The notes: a model not told the origin generated them from the letters alone. DNA of 5,685 bases from JADDRA01 sp051005375 (GCA_051005375.1 JBPCJK010000063.1:1-5685), one strand, 5' to 3'. Positions 1-5,620 are shown, numbered from the stretch's first letter. Translations and numbers: made by a program.

Positions 1-145
1 CTTTTCCCTCCTCTCCTTTTTCTTTTCCCTCTTCCCCTCCCCTCTTCTCCTTTCTTCTTTCTCCCTTCCCCCTCTTCTTTTCTCCTCCTTCCTCCCCCCC
101 CCCTTCTCCCTCCTCTTCCCCTTCCCCTTTCTTCTTTTCCCTTCC
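1..145. repeat. Pyrimidine-only low-complexity tract, probable assembly artefact
   Basis: All of the first 145 bases are C or T, with no period and no purine; the first G is at 146. It then passes directly into the coding sequence of a PHP-domain protein, at a point where homologues would continue upstream with ordinary mixed-base coding sequence. Composition this asymmetric is foreign to the rest of the window, which is GC-rich with purines and pyrimidines balanced. I infer a low-quality or chimeric contig end. A genuine polypyrimidine tract is possible but less likely, because it would have to interrupt a conserved domain. Confidence 0.8.
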
Positions 146-544
146 GGGTGGCGAGTGAAAACGGGGGCCATGACCGGGCGCGTGGCCACGGCGGGGGCCA
201 ACCCCCACGTCGACATCCTCGGCCACTGCACCGGGCGACTGCGCACGGGCAAGGGCCGGCCCGAGTCCACCTTTGACGCCGAGCTCGTCTTCCACGCCTG
301 CCAGCGCTTCGGCACCGCCGTTGAGGTCAACTGCCGACCAGAACGCCTCGACCCTCCTCGCCGACTCCTGGCCCTGGCCGTCGAGGCGGGCTGTTGCTTC
401 TCCGTCGACACCGACGCCCACGCCCCCGGCCAACTCGAGTGGCAGCCCTACGGCGCCGACCGGCTGGCCGAGGCCGGTGTCGGCGCCGAGCGGGTGGTCA
501 ACACCGGCACCGCCAATGATCTCCTGGCCTGGGCGGGGAGGTGA
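146..544 (+). CDS. PHP-domain metal-dependent hydrolase, C-terminal part (5' truncated)
   Basis: This is the C-terminal third of a PHP-domain phosphoesterase of the type found in PolX-associated and stand-alone actinobacterial PHP proteins. PHP proteins hydrolyse phosphoesters with a cluster of bound metal ions in the cytosol. Counting from the GTG at 155, visible motifs are an MTGRV segment (residues 6-10), NPHVDILGHCTGR (16-28, metal-ligand His24), VEVNCRPERLDPP (56-68, Glu57) and SVDTDAHAPGQ (83-93, Asp87 and His89 as probable metal ligands). The sequence ends normally at TGA 542-544. The frame is open back to base 1, but the upstream part is the pyrimidine tract. GTG 155 is therefore probably an internal codon, not the true start: full family members are roughly 300 residues or longer and begin with the first metal-binding histidines, which are missing here. 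The N-terminal polymerase domain, if any, cannot be judged. Confidence 0.85.
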   Translation, partial: GWRVKTGAMTGRVATAGANPHVDILGHCTGRLRTGKGRPESTFDAELVFHACQRFGTAVEVNCRPERLDPPRRLLALAVEAGCCFSVDTDAHAPGQLEWQPYGADRLAEAGVGAERVVNTGTANDLLAWAGR

Positions 545-545
545 A

Positions 546-574
546 TCGCCTGCGAACCGGAGGTTCGCGGGCGA
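546..574 (+). terminator. Strong hairpin terminator after the PHP gene
   Basis: Bases 546-558 pair with 562-574 to give a 13-bp stem containing one G-U pair and a 3-base loop (GGA). It starts two bases after the PHP stop codon. There is no following T-run, which is common for intrinsic terminators in high-GC actinobacteria. It separates the PHP gene from the next promoter. Confidence 0.7.
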
Positions 575-586
575 ACTGATCGTGCT

Positions 587-611
587 CCGGCCGACCGGCG
601 ACGGTGGCCGG
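587..611 (+). terminator. Second hairpin between PHP gene and bL37 promoter
   Basis: CCGGCC (587-592) pairs with GGCCGG (606-611), and ACC (594-596) pairs with GGT (603-605), with a single bulged G at 593 and a 6-base loop. It lies 12 bases after the first hairpin and could be a back-up terminator. It also sits where the -35 side of the next promoter would be, so a regulatory role cannot be excluded. There is no T-tract. Confidence 0.4.
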
Positions 612-636
612 CCGAACGATGCAGGTCCCTAACCGG

Positions 637-650
637 TAGCGTGACCCTTC
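637..650 (+). promoter_or_regulatory. Probable near-leaderless promoter for the bL37 gene (-10 TAGCGT)
   Basis: TAGCGT at 637-642 fits the actinobacterial TANNNT -10 element and lies 8 bases before the ATG at 651. Transcription would start at or within a few bases of the start codon. No Shine-Dalgarno sequence is visible between them, as expected for a leaderless message. No good -35 match (TTGAC-like) is seen 17-18 bases upstream. Leaderless transcripts are common in actinobacteria; the assignment here is inference from spacing. Confidence 0.5.
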
Positions 651-737
651 ATGTCCAAGAAGACGGCCAAGCGCAAGTCGAAGGCACGTACCTCCAAGGC
701 CAACCACGGCCAGAAGCCCAACGCCGGCCGGGGCTGA
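651..737 (+). CDS. Ribosomal protein bL37-like, 28 residues
   Basis: The ORF runs from ATG 651 to TGA 735-737. It encodes a very basic 28-residue peptide that starts MSKKTAKRKSK and ends SKANHGQKPNAGRG. The C-terminal ANHG(Q/K)(K/R)PNA segment matches what I recall of bL37, the roughly 24-residue protein found in mycobacterial 50S subunits and conserved in Actinomycetota, in which a Lys/Arg-rich stretch is followed by KANHGKRPNA. It would bind 23S rRNA as a late-discovered structural component. Length, charge and the C-terminal motif all fit; the four residues after PNA (AGRG minus the shared A) are a short extension. It is read from its own probable near-leaderless promoter. Its stop overlaps an ATG (TGATG, 735-739) that opens only a five-codon frame. 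It is short enough to be missed by most gene callers. Confidence 0.8.
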   Translation: MSKKTAKRKSKARTSKANHGQKPNAGRG

Positions 738-777
738 TGCCAGGCCCTCGCTGAGGGTTCCGCCGGCTCCGCCCACC

Positions 778-792
778 AGGGGGGAGGCGGTG
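778..792 (+). promoter_or_regulatory. Ribosome-binding region of the S9 peptidase gene, buried in a hairpin
   Basis: AGGGGG (778-783) and GGAGG (783-787) precede the GTG at 790; only the first has comfortable spacing (6 bases). Bases 767-774 pair with 779-786 (seven of eight positions, loop ACCA), so most of the purine-rich region would be paired, and GCC-type bases at 763-765 can pair on to 788-790. This could limit initiation until ribosomes from the upstream bL37 frame open the hairpin. The structure is visible; the coupling is inference. Confidence 0.35.
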
Positions 793-2820
793 GTCGAGGC
801 CATCCACGGCGTGGTGGTCGAAGACCCCTACCGGTGGCTTGAGGACGGCGCCAGCGACGAGACCCTGGCCTGGGTCGACGCCCAAAACCTTCACACCCGG
901 GCCGCCCTTGACGTCCTCCCTTCCCGGGCCGTGCTAAGGGCCCGACTCGAGCGCCTGCTACGGGCCACCAGCGTCACATCCCCTCATGTTGCCGGCGACC
1001 AGGTCTTCACCATGGAGCGAGGTGGCGACGCCGACCAGGCGGTGCTGGTGGTGCGCTCGGCGTCCGACGCCGGGATGCCCGCCCGGACCCTGATCGACCC
1101 GGCCGCCGGCGCCGCCGATGCCGCCGTGGCCATCGACTGGTTTCACCCGTCGGTCGCCGGGTCGATGGTGGCCTACGGCACCTCCGAGGCGGGCGACGAG
1201 CGCAGCACCCTGCGGGTGCTCGACGTCGGGTCCGGCTCGCCCCTAGCCGACGTGATCCCCCACACCCGGGCCGCCAGCGTGGCCTGGCTCCCCGACGGTT
1301 CTGCCTTCGCCTACACCCGCTACCCCGATCCGGGCGTCGTCGGCGCTGACGAGGCCGGCTACCACCGCTCGGTGTGGTGGCACGCGCTGGGCGACGACCC
1401 CGACCACGACGAGCTGGTGTGGGGTGACCACGACATGCCCGACCGCACCGCCTGGCCCCAGGTGTCGATAAGCCCCGACGGGCGCTGGCTGTTGGTCCAC
1501 GTGGCACTCGGTTGGAGCCGGGTCGACGTCCACCTGATCGACCGGGTCACCGGCGACCGGACCGTGGTCATCGAGGGGGAGGAAGCGGTCACGTCGCTCG
1601 CGGTCGTGGGCGACCGGTTGTACGGCACCACCACCCTGGGAGCGCCTCGGGGTCGGGTCGTGACCGGGCACGTGGCCCAACCCCAGGCTGCCCGCTGGGA
1701 GACGCTCGTCCCCGAGAGCGAGGCGGTCATCGAGGGGGCGACGGTGGCGGCTGGGTCCCTGCTGGTGGCGTCGACCGACGTCGCCGTCTCCCGCCTCCAC
1801 CGCTACCGCCTCGACGGCAGTGGTGACGCCGCCGTCGCCCTCCCTGGCATCGGCGCCCTCGCCGGTATGGACGCCGATCCCGGCGCCGAACTGGCCTTCC
1901 TGACCTTCACCTCCTTCGACCGGCCACCCGAGCTGCTCCGCTGGACGCCGGCCGGCCTGGAGCAATGGGGCGATGCCGCCGGCGCGGCCGCCGGTCCTGG
2001 CCGTTACCTGGTGGAGCAGGTCACCTACCCGTCCACCGACGGCACCGCGGTGCCCATGTTCCTGTTCCGGCGGGCCACCACCACGCCAAGCCCGGACACG
2101 CCGGTGGTCCTCACCGGCTACGGCGGGTTTGCCATCGCCAACGGACCAGGGTGGTCGCCCGTGGCCATGATGGTGGCCGACGCCGGAGGCATCTACGCAG
2201 TGGCCGGGATCCGTGGCGGCTCCGAGCACGGCGAGGCATGGCACAAGGCCGGGATGGGGGCCAACAAGCAGCAGAGCTTCGACGACTTCCTGGCCGCGGC
2301 CGACTGGCTGGTGGGCGAGGGGCTCACCTCCCGGCCCCGGCTGGCCATCCGAGGTGGGAGCAACGGCGGGTTGCTGATGGGAGCGGCGATCACCCAGCGG
2401 CCCGAGGTGTGCCGGGCGGTGCACTGCGCCGTGCCTCTGGCGGACATGGTTCGCTTCCCACGCTTCCTCATCGCCGAGCTGTGGGTGAGCGAGTACGGCG
2501 ACCCCGAGTCGGCCGACGACTTCGCCTGGCTCCACGCCTGGTCGCCCTACCACCGGGTCGTCGACGGCACCTGCTACCCGGCGGTCCTGATCACCACCGC
2601 CGAGAGCGACAGCCGGGTCGACCCCTGTCACGCCCGCAAGCTCGCCGCCCGCCTCCAGGCGGCCACCTCGTGCGAGGGCGATCACCCTGTGCTGCTACGG
2701 GTGGAGTCCCGAGCTGGTCACGGCCAGGGCAAGCCCGTGGCCAAGCAGGCCGACGAGGGCGCCGACGTGCTGGCCTTCCTGTTCGACCAGCTGGGGATCG
2801 ACGTGGACGCCAACGGGTAA
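790..2820 (+). CDS. S9A-family prolyl oligopeptidase-type serine peptidase
   Basis: This is a cytosolic serine peptidase that cleaves short peptides, typically after proline, with substrate size limited by a beta-propeller. An N-terminal cap carries HGVVVEDPYRWLED (residues 6-19). The propeller spans roughly 65-400 and the alpha/beta-hydrolase domain roughly 405-676. Catalytic residues are visible: Ser524 in GGSNGG (522-527), Asp607 in SDSRVDP (606-612) and His644 in AGHG (642-645). By alignment from memory with porcine POP, Tyr444 of YGGF matches the oxyanion Tyr473 and Arg609 the substrate-binding Arg643. RGGSEHGEAWH (475-485) is the usual conserved block. There is no signal peptide. Its 676 residues are slightly short of the usual 690-710. 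The frame upstream is open to TAG 637, and residues encoded at 763-789 (PAPPTRGEAVVEAIHG when read on) resemble the family N-terminus, but no ATG, GTG or TTG lies there. GTG 790 is thus the first standard start, though perhaps not the original one. The topoisomerase gene follows after 10 bases, suggesting one transcript. Oligopeptidase B is a less likely alternative. Confidence 0.93.
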   Translation: MVEAIHGVVVEDPYRWLEDGASDETLAWVDAQNLHTRAALDVLPSRAVLRARLERLLRATSVTSPHVAGDQVFTMERGGDADQAVLVVRSASDAGMPARTLIDPAAGAADAAVAIDWFHPSVAGSMVAYGTSEAGDERSTLRVLDVGSGSPLADVIPHTRAASVAWLPDGSAFAYTRYPDPGVVGADEAGYHRSVWWHALGDDPDHDELVWGDHDMPDRTAWPQVSISPDGRWLLVHVALGWSRVDVHLIDRVTGDRTVVIEGEEAVTSLAVVGDRLYGTTTLGAPRGRVVTGHVAQPQAARWETLVPESEAVIEGATVAAGSLLVASTDVAVSRLHRYRLDGSGDAAVALPGIGALAGMDADPGAELAFLTFTSFDRPPELLRWTPAGLEQWGDAAGAAAGPGRYLVEQVTYPSTDGTAVPMFLFRRATTTPSPDTPVVLTGYGGFAIANGPGWSPVAMMVADAGGIYAVAGIRGGSEHGEAWHKAGMGANKQQSFDDFLAAADWLVGEGLTSRPRLAIRGGSNGGLLMGAAITQRPEVCRAVHCAVPLADMVRFPRFLIAELWVSEYGDPESADDFAWLHAWSPYHRVVDGTCYPAVLITTAESDSRVDPCHARKLAARLQAATSCEGDHPVLLRVESRAGHGQGKPVAKQADEGADVLAFLFDQLGIDVDANG

Positions 2821-2830
2821 CCCGGCCACC

Positions 2831-3907
2831 GTGCCCATCGCCGCCAACGACCGTGCCGGCGCCTCTGCCGGCGCCTCTGCCGACGCCGAATACGCCGACG
2901 CCGAATACGCCGCCGAGGACGCCGGCCTCCGCTACGTGTCCGACGCCCAGCCGGGAACCATGCGGCGGCGCCGGGGCAAGGGCTTCTCCTACCAGGGGCC
3001 CGACGGCTCGAGGGTGAACGACGACGAACGGGCCCGCATCCAGGCCGTCGCCATCCCCCCAGCCTGGACCGACGTGTGGATCTGCCCCCGGCCGGACGGC
3101 CACATCCTGGCCACCGGTCGCGACGACAAGGGCCGTAAGCAGTACCGCTACCACCCCCACTGGCGCGAGGTGCGCGACGCCGACAAGTACTCGAGCCTGG
3201 CCGACTTCGGCCACATCCTGCCCAAGGTCCGCCGCCGAGTGGAAGCCGACCTGGCCCAGCGCGGCCTGGGCGAGGAGAAGGTGCTGGCCGCGGTGGTGCA
3301 CCTGTTGGACAAGACGCTCATCCGCATCGGCAACGATGAGTACGCCGAGGCCAACGACTCCTACGGCCTGACCACCATCCACGACGAGCACGTCAGCGTC
3401 TCCGGCACCCGTCTGGAGCTGGAGTTCGGGGGCAAGAGCGGGACCGAGATCGAGGTCGAGCTGCGCGATGCACGGTTGGCCCGCATCGTCAGACAGTGCC
3501 AGGAGCTCCCCGGCGAGGACCTGTTCCAGTACCTCGAAGGCGGCCGGGTGGTCGACGTCACCTCCACCCAGGTCAACGACTACCTGCGGTCCGTGGCCGG
3601 TGCGGGCCGTTCGGCCAAGGACTTCCGCACCTGGGGAGGGACGGTGGTGGCGGCCAAGGCTCTGGTCGGCCTCGAGGCCTACGCCACCAAGAAGGAGGCC
3701 GACCACAACATCGTCGTGGCCATCGACACCGCCGCCGAGGCTCTGGGCAACACCCGCACCGTGTGCCGCAACTGCTACGTGCACCCCCAGGTGGCCGAGA
3801 GCTACCTCGACGGCTCCCTTGACCAAGCCTGGCGCTCGTCGCGGAGCGCCCCCCGCATGAGCCGGGCCGAGAAGACGGTGCTCAAGGTGCTCGACGAGCA
3901 GACGTGA
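2831..3907 (+). CDS. DNA topoisomerase IB (bacterial/poxvirus type)
   Basis: This enzyme relaxes supercoiled DNA by nicking one strand, forming a 3'-phosphotyrosyl link and religating without ATP. The N-terminal domain starts near residue 33 (LRYVSDAQPG) and includes IPPAWTDVWICP (75-86) and GRKQYRYH (101-108); the catalytic domain follows. Active-site residues are Arg165 (in IRIGN), Lys202 (in GGKSG), Arg266 (in DFRTW), Asn307 and Tyr316 (in CRNCYVHP). Their spacing (37, 64, 41, 9) closely matches what I recall for Deinococcus TopIB (R137, K174, R239, N280, Y289), where Asn replaces the histidine of the viral and eukaryotic enzymes. At 358 residues it is normal in length. The first 32 residues are not conserved and come from two tandem repeats (2855-2908). 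The GTG at 2831 lacks a clear Shine-Dalgarno sequence and lies 10 bases after the peptidase stop, so expression probably relies on read-through and coupling. The gene is intact and co-directional with its upstream neighbours. Confidence 0.95.
   Translation: MPIAANDRAGASAGASADAEYADAEYAAEDAGLRYVSDAQPGTMRRRRGKGFSYQGPDGSRVNDDERARIQAVAIPPAWTDVWICPRPDGHILATGRDDKGRKQYRYHPHWREVRDADKYSSLADFGHILPKVRRRVEADLAQRGLGEEKVLAAVVHLLDKTLIRIGNDEYAEANDSYGLTTIHDEHVSVSGTRLELEFGGKSGTEIEVELRDARLARIVRQCQELPGEDLFQYLEGGRVVDVTSTQVNDYLRSVAGAGRSAKDFRTWGGTVVAAKALVGLEAYATKKEADHNIVVAIDTAAEALGNTRTVCRNCYVHPQVAESYLDGSLDQAWRSSRSAPRMSRAEKTVLKVLDEQT
2855..2908 (+). repeat. Two adjacent in-frame tandem duplications in the topoisomerase N-terminus
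   Basis: A 12-base unit (GCCGGCGCCTCT) occurs twice at 2855-2866 and 2867-2878. It is followed at once by a 15-base unit (GCCGACGCCGAATAC) occurring twice at 2879-2893 and 2894-2908. Copies within each pair are identical. Both units are multiples of three, so the frame is kept, giving an alanine/glycine/serine-rich and then an Asp-Ala-Glu-Tyr-Ala repeated leader. This looks like recent slippage in a tolerant N-terminal tail. Confidence 0.9.
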
Positions 3908-4039
3908 ACCTGGTCCTTTCGAGGGCGATCTCGACCCTTGCCACGTCCTCCGCTGGCGTGCCAGGCTCTGGGTGCGCCCTTGCCGGGCCGCCTGCTTCCT
4001 CCACAAACGGCTGTGCCTTGACCTGCCCCTGGAGGAACC
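3908..4039. other. Gap between topoisomerase and hypothetical gene
   Basis: This 132-base stretch holds no recognisable gene. A 5-bp hairpin (3919-3923 with 3930-3934, 6-base loop) lies 11 bases after the topoisomerase stop but is too weak to call a terminator. TTGACC at 4018-4023 resembles a -35 box, but its partner -10 would fall inside the next gene. The only convincing signal is the GGAGGA ribosome-binding site at 4031-4036. Confidence 0.5.
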
Positions 4040-4042
4040 GTG
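4031..4042 (+). promoter_or_regulatory. Shine-Dalgarno site setting the GTG 4040 start
   Basis: GGAGGA at 4031-4036 is the best ribosome-binding sequence in the window. Measured from GGAGG it lies four bases before GTG 4040, which also begins the frame with the best codon bias in this stretch. This argues against a start at ATG 3972 in the other open frame. Confidence 0.6.
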
Positions 4043-5132
4043 GACCACAGCGAATCCCACCGTCAACTCGCGGGCGCCCTTGGCGCCCTGGACACCATCA
4101 CCACCGAGCGGGGATGGGGCCAGCCCCCACTCCTGCTCCACGTCAAAGGTGACCTCGACCACGCCGACCACCTCGACCTCGGAGTACGAGCCCTCGACTG
4201 CCACCCGACCGAGGCTCTGCTCGGCTTCTCGGCCCCCATGGCGTGGACGGCAATCGGCGTGGCCGCCGAGGGGTGGGCCACGCAAAGCGGGGAGGCCCGG
4301 CACGGCGACCTGGCCGAGGCGCCTGCTGACGCCAGTCGGGACCGGGTCCGAACCCGGGGTGTTGCTCTGCCACTGGGGCGATCCGGTGGGCCGGGTGCGC
4401 TGGCAGGACGGGCGCTGCCTCTCCGAGCCACCCGCCGAAGGCTTCCTCGTCGACTGCCTGCGTCGGGCACTGGTCCGACCAACTCCTCCACCGGCGGCCT
4501 CGACCACCAGGTTGTTCGCCACCATATGGCTGGAAAATGTCGTGAGGCAGAGCCGGCGAGGCAGCCGGCACCTCGGTTGGAAGGCGGTGGTCGCCCTGCA
4601 CCCGGCGGTGCAGCTGCTCGCCCGCAACGGCCAGCCTGCGGGTGGCTCCTTCCCGTTCTGGCCCCAGAATCGCGGCGAATTTGTCTCGCTCCTGGGGCCA
4701 GAACGGGCGGAAGACGACGACCTGGTCGCCACCGCCCGGGCACTCGGGAACGTGTGCGACTGGTCGATGGTGCGCCGCCAGGTGATCCGCGGTTGGAAGG
4801 CCGGCCTGGATGCGCCGCTGGCGGTGTGGATGGACACCGGCATGCTGTCGCGGTGGCTCCTCGACAGCCGGGAGGACGTCGATGACCTCATGGACCAGCT
4901 CGCCGCCACGTGCTCAGCGTCGGTGCTGCACCGCATCCGCCAGACGTTTACCGCGCTCGGGCTCGTCGGCGCTGCTACTCCTCAAGCGGGCCACTTGGCG
5001 AGAGCGGAGCGCTCAGCAGGCGAGGGCGCCCGAGCGGGCCGACGCCTACCCCGACGGCACGGTCGCGCCGGCATCGCCACCGTTGCCGGTCTCGCCGATG
5101 AGGTCACCGGCCAAGCCGCCGACGCCGATTGA
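4040..5132 (+). CDS. Uncharacterised actinobacterial protein, broken by a frame change near 4340
   Basis: I do not recognise a function. From GTG 4040 the first ~100 codons read convincingly, including QPPLLLHVKGD, LDLGVRALDCHPTEALLGF and APMAWTAIGVAAEGWA. Near 4325-4345 GC3 and protein-like character switch to the next frame (one extra base, or two missing). That frame continues with GVLLCHWGDPVGRVRW, DCLRRALVRPTPPP, WKAVVALHPAVQLL and LAVWMDTGMLSRWLL (4818-4862), stopping at TGA 5130-5132. Joined, the two parts give a soluble Trp-rich protein of about 310 residues up to LGL (near 4965). They resemble hypothetical proteins I associate with Acidimicrobiia, though I cannot name a family. After about 4968 codon bias in this frame drops, so the last ~55 residues may be out of frame. 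There is no signal peptide or membrane segment. A sequencing indel beside the hairpin at 4342-4357 or a true pseudogene are both possible. A gene caller would probably report 3972-5132 or 4040-4885 instead. Confidence 0.55.
4342..4357 (+). repeat. Small perfect hairpin at the frame-change point
   Basis: CCGGGT (4342-4347) pairs perfectly with ACCCGG (4352-4357) around a CCGA loop. It sits just where the coding signal changes frame in the hypothetical gene. GC-rich hairpins are a known source of base-calling errors. It also imitates a tRNA T-arm but has no tRNA around it. Confidence 0.6.
4652..4707. repeat. Perfect 16-bp inverted repeat inside the hypothetical gene
   Basis: The 16 bases at 4652-4667 (CCCGTTCTGGCCCCAG) are exactly the reverse complement of 4692-4707, separated by 24 bases. 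The arms do not extend further on either side. The repeat lies inside the open frame, encoding PFWPQN on the left and LLGPERA on the right, in a stretch that looks like a linker between better-conserved blocks. It could form a long stem-loop in RNA or a cruciform in DNA. A palindromic element inserted in frame, a mid-gene terminator or an amplification artefact are all possible. Confidence 0.9.
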
Positions 5133-5140
5133 CGTCGGCG
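5117..5140 (+). terminator. Hairpin spanning the stop codon of the hypothetical gene
   Basis: CGCCGACG (5117-5124) pairs perfectly with CGTCGGCG (5133-5140). The 8-base loop contains the TGA at 5130-5132. A terminator overlapping the stop codon would support 5132 as the real gene end, but no T-run follows, so this is only moderately convincing. Confidence 0.35.
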
Positions 5141-5530
5141 AACACGGGATGGGCACGCTCAGTCTGGTGACGTCCTGGCAGCGACTGCCGGGCAGGTTGC
5201 CGGCCACGACGTAGCGCTGGGGGGAAGCCCCACTTCGCCGGGATGTTGTCGGCGGCGAGCGGCGGTGCGGGGCACCCTTTGGCAGCCGTCGGGCCACCGC
5301 TGTTGGTGCTCGACGTGAAGGGGATCGCCCGACCTGGAGAGCGCTTCCAGCTCGACGCGCCCACTTTGGGTGACTTCGACGGCAGAGTACGATCCCTCGA
5401 CTTCGCTGAATACTCGCTGGGTGCGGCCGCCAGTGGCGCCACCGGAGGAGTATTCCGCAGGTTCCCGGGTGCGCCGAGTCGGCGCCTTGTCGGGCATCGA
5501 CTTCTTCGACGCAACAGCATCGTGGAGATG
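5133..5530. other. Stretch with no confident gene; contains decayed-looking coding sequence
   Basis: Roughly 400 bases between the hypothetical gene and the convergent minus-strand gene. Several frames are open only because stops are rare at this GC content. From about 4970 to TAG 5212-5214 the best codon bias is in the third plus frame, and also in the opposed minus frame ending at 5046. From 5243 to about 5440 the best reading is the plus frame described separately. No promoter or RNA gene is evident. Confidence 0.5.
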
Positions 5531-5620
5531 AGCGCCTGGCCGGGCCCCGCCGGACCAGGCGGTGCCGTGTCAGGTCCTGGAGCTGGTCCGTTGTGTCCGA
5601 GAGACGGCCCTGCGGCGTGA
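5243..5620 (+). pseudogene. Possible decayed second copy of the upstream hypothetical gene's N-terminus
   Basis: From ATG 5243 this frame gives PPLLVLDVKGIA followed later by FDGRVRSLDFAEYSLGAAAS. The upstream gene (4040) has PPLLLHVKGDL and LDLGVRALDCHPTEALLGFSAP in the same order. At the DNA level, 5374-5400 and 4173-4199 share most bases, including an identical GAGTACGA block and an identical CCCTCGA block in the same codon phase. After about 5440 codon bias fades and the frame runs into the convergent minus-strand gene (overlap 5570-5620), so the later part is probably not coding. I read it as a degraded paralogue or a remnant of tandem duplication; the function is unknown. A weak 8-bp inverted repeat (5408-5415 with 5448-5455) lies inside it. 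Confidence 0.3.
5533..5561 (-). terminator. Hairpin terminator of the minus-strand membrane protein gene
   Basis: Bases 5533-5543 pair with 5550-5561 to give an 11-bp stem with one bulged A (5554) and a 6-base loop. On the minus strand it begins 8 bases after the stop codon at 5572-5570, the usual place for a terminator. No T-run follows. Confidence 0.5.

Noticed and set aside
1243..2685. 480-residue open frame on the minus strand
   Set aside because: Shadow of the prolyl oligopeptidase gene; the plus strand carries the catalytic triad and conserved blocks throughout.
1965..3017. 350-residue plus-strand frame overlapping the peptidase and topoisomerase genes
   Set aside because: Its Arg/Pro/Gly-rich content is typical of an out-of-frame reading of GC-rich genes, and it overlaps two certain genes.
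3919..3934. Possible terminator after the topoisomerase gene
   Set aside because: Only a 5-bp stem with a 6-base loop and no T-run; too weak in sequence of this composition.
3972..4340. Upstream part of the long frame 3972-5132 as the true N-terminus of the hypothetical protein
   Set aside because: This part is Pro/Arg-rich with poor codon bias, whereas the neighbouring frame from GTG 4040 has a good ribosome-binding site and protein-like sequence.
4342..4358. T-arm-like hairpin suggesting a tRNA
   Set aside because: The loop lacks the standard TTC, no anticodon or acceptor stem can be drawn around it, and it lies inside coding sequence.
2591..4936. 781-residue open frame on the minus strand
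   Set aside because: It lies opposite the end of the peptidase gene and the whole topoisomerase gene, both of which have complete family motifs. It is open only because stops are rare at this GC content, and its residues show no family motif.
5046..5297. 83-residue minus-strand frame as a secreted protein gene
   Set aside because: The second half reads plausibly, but the N-terminal half is Arg/Pro-rich without a signal peptide or ribosome-binding site, it overlaps better-supported plus-strand signal, and no family is recognisable.
5408..5455. 8-bp inverted repeat GAATACTC/GAGTATTC with a 32-base spacer
   Set aside because: Too short with too long a spacer to be meaningful by itself; such pairs are expected by chance.
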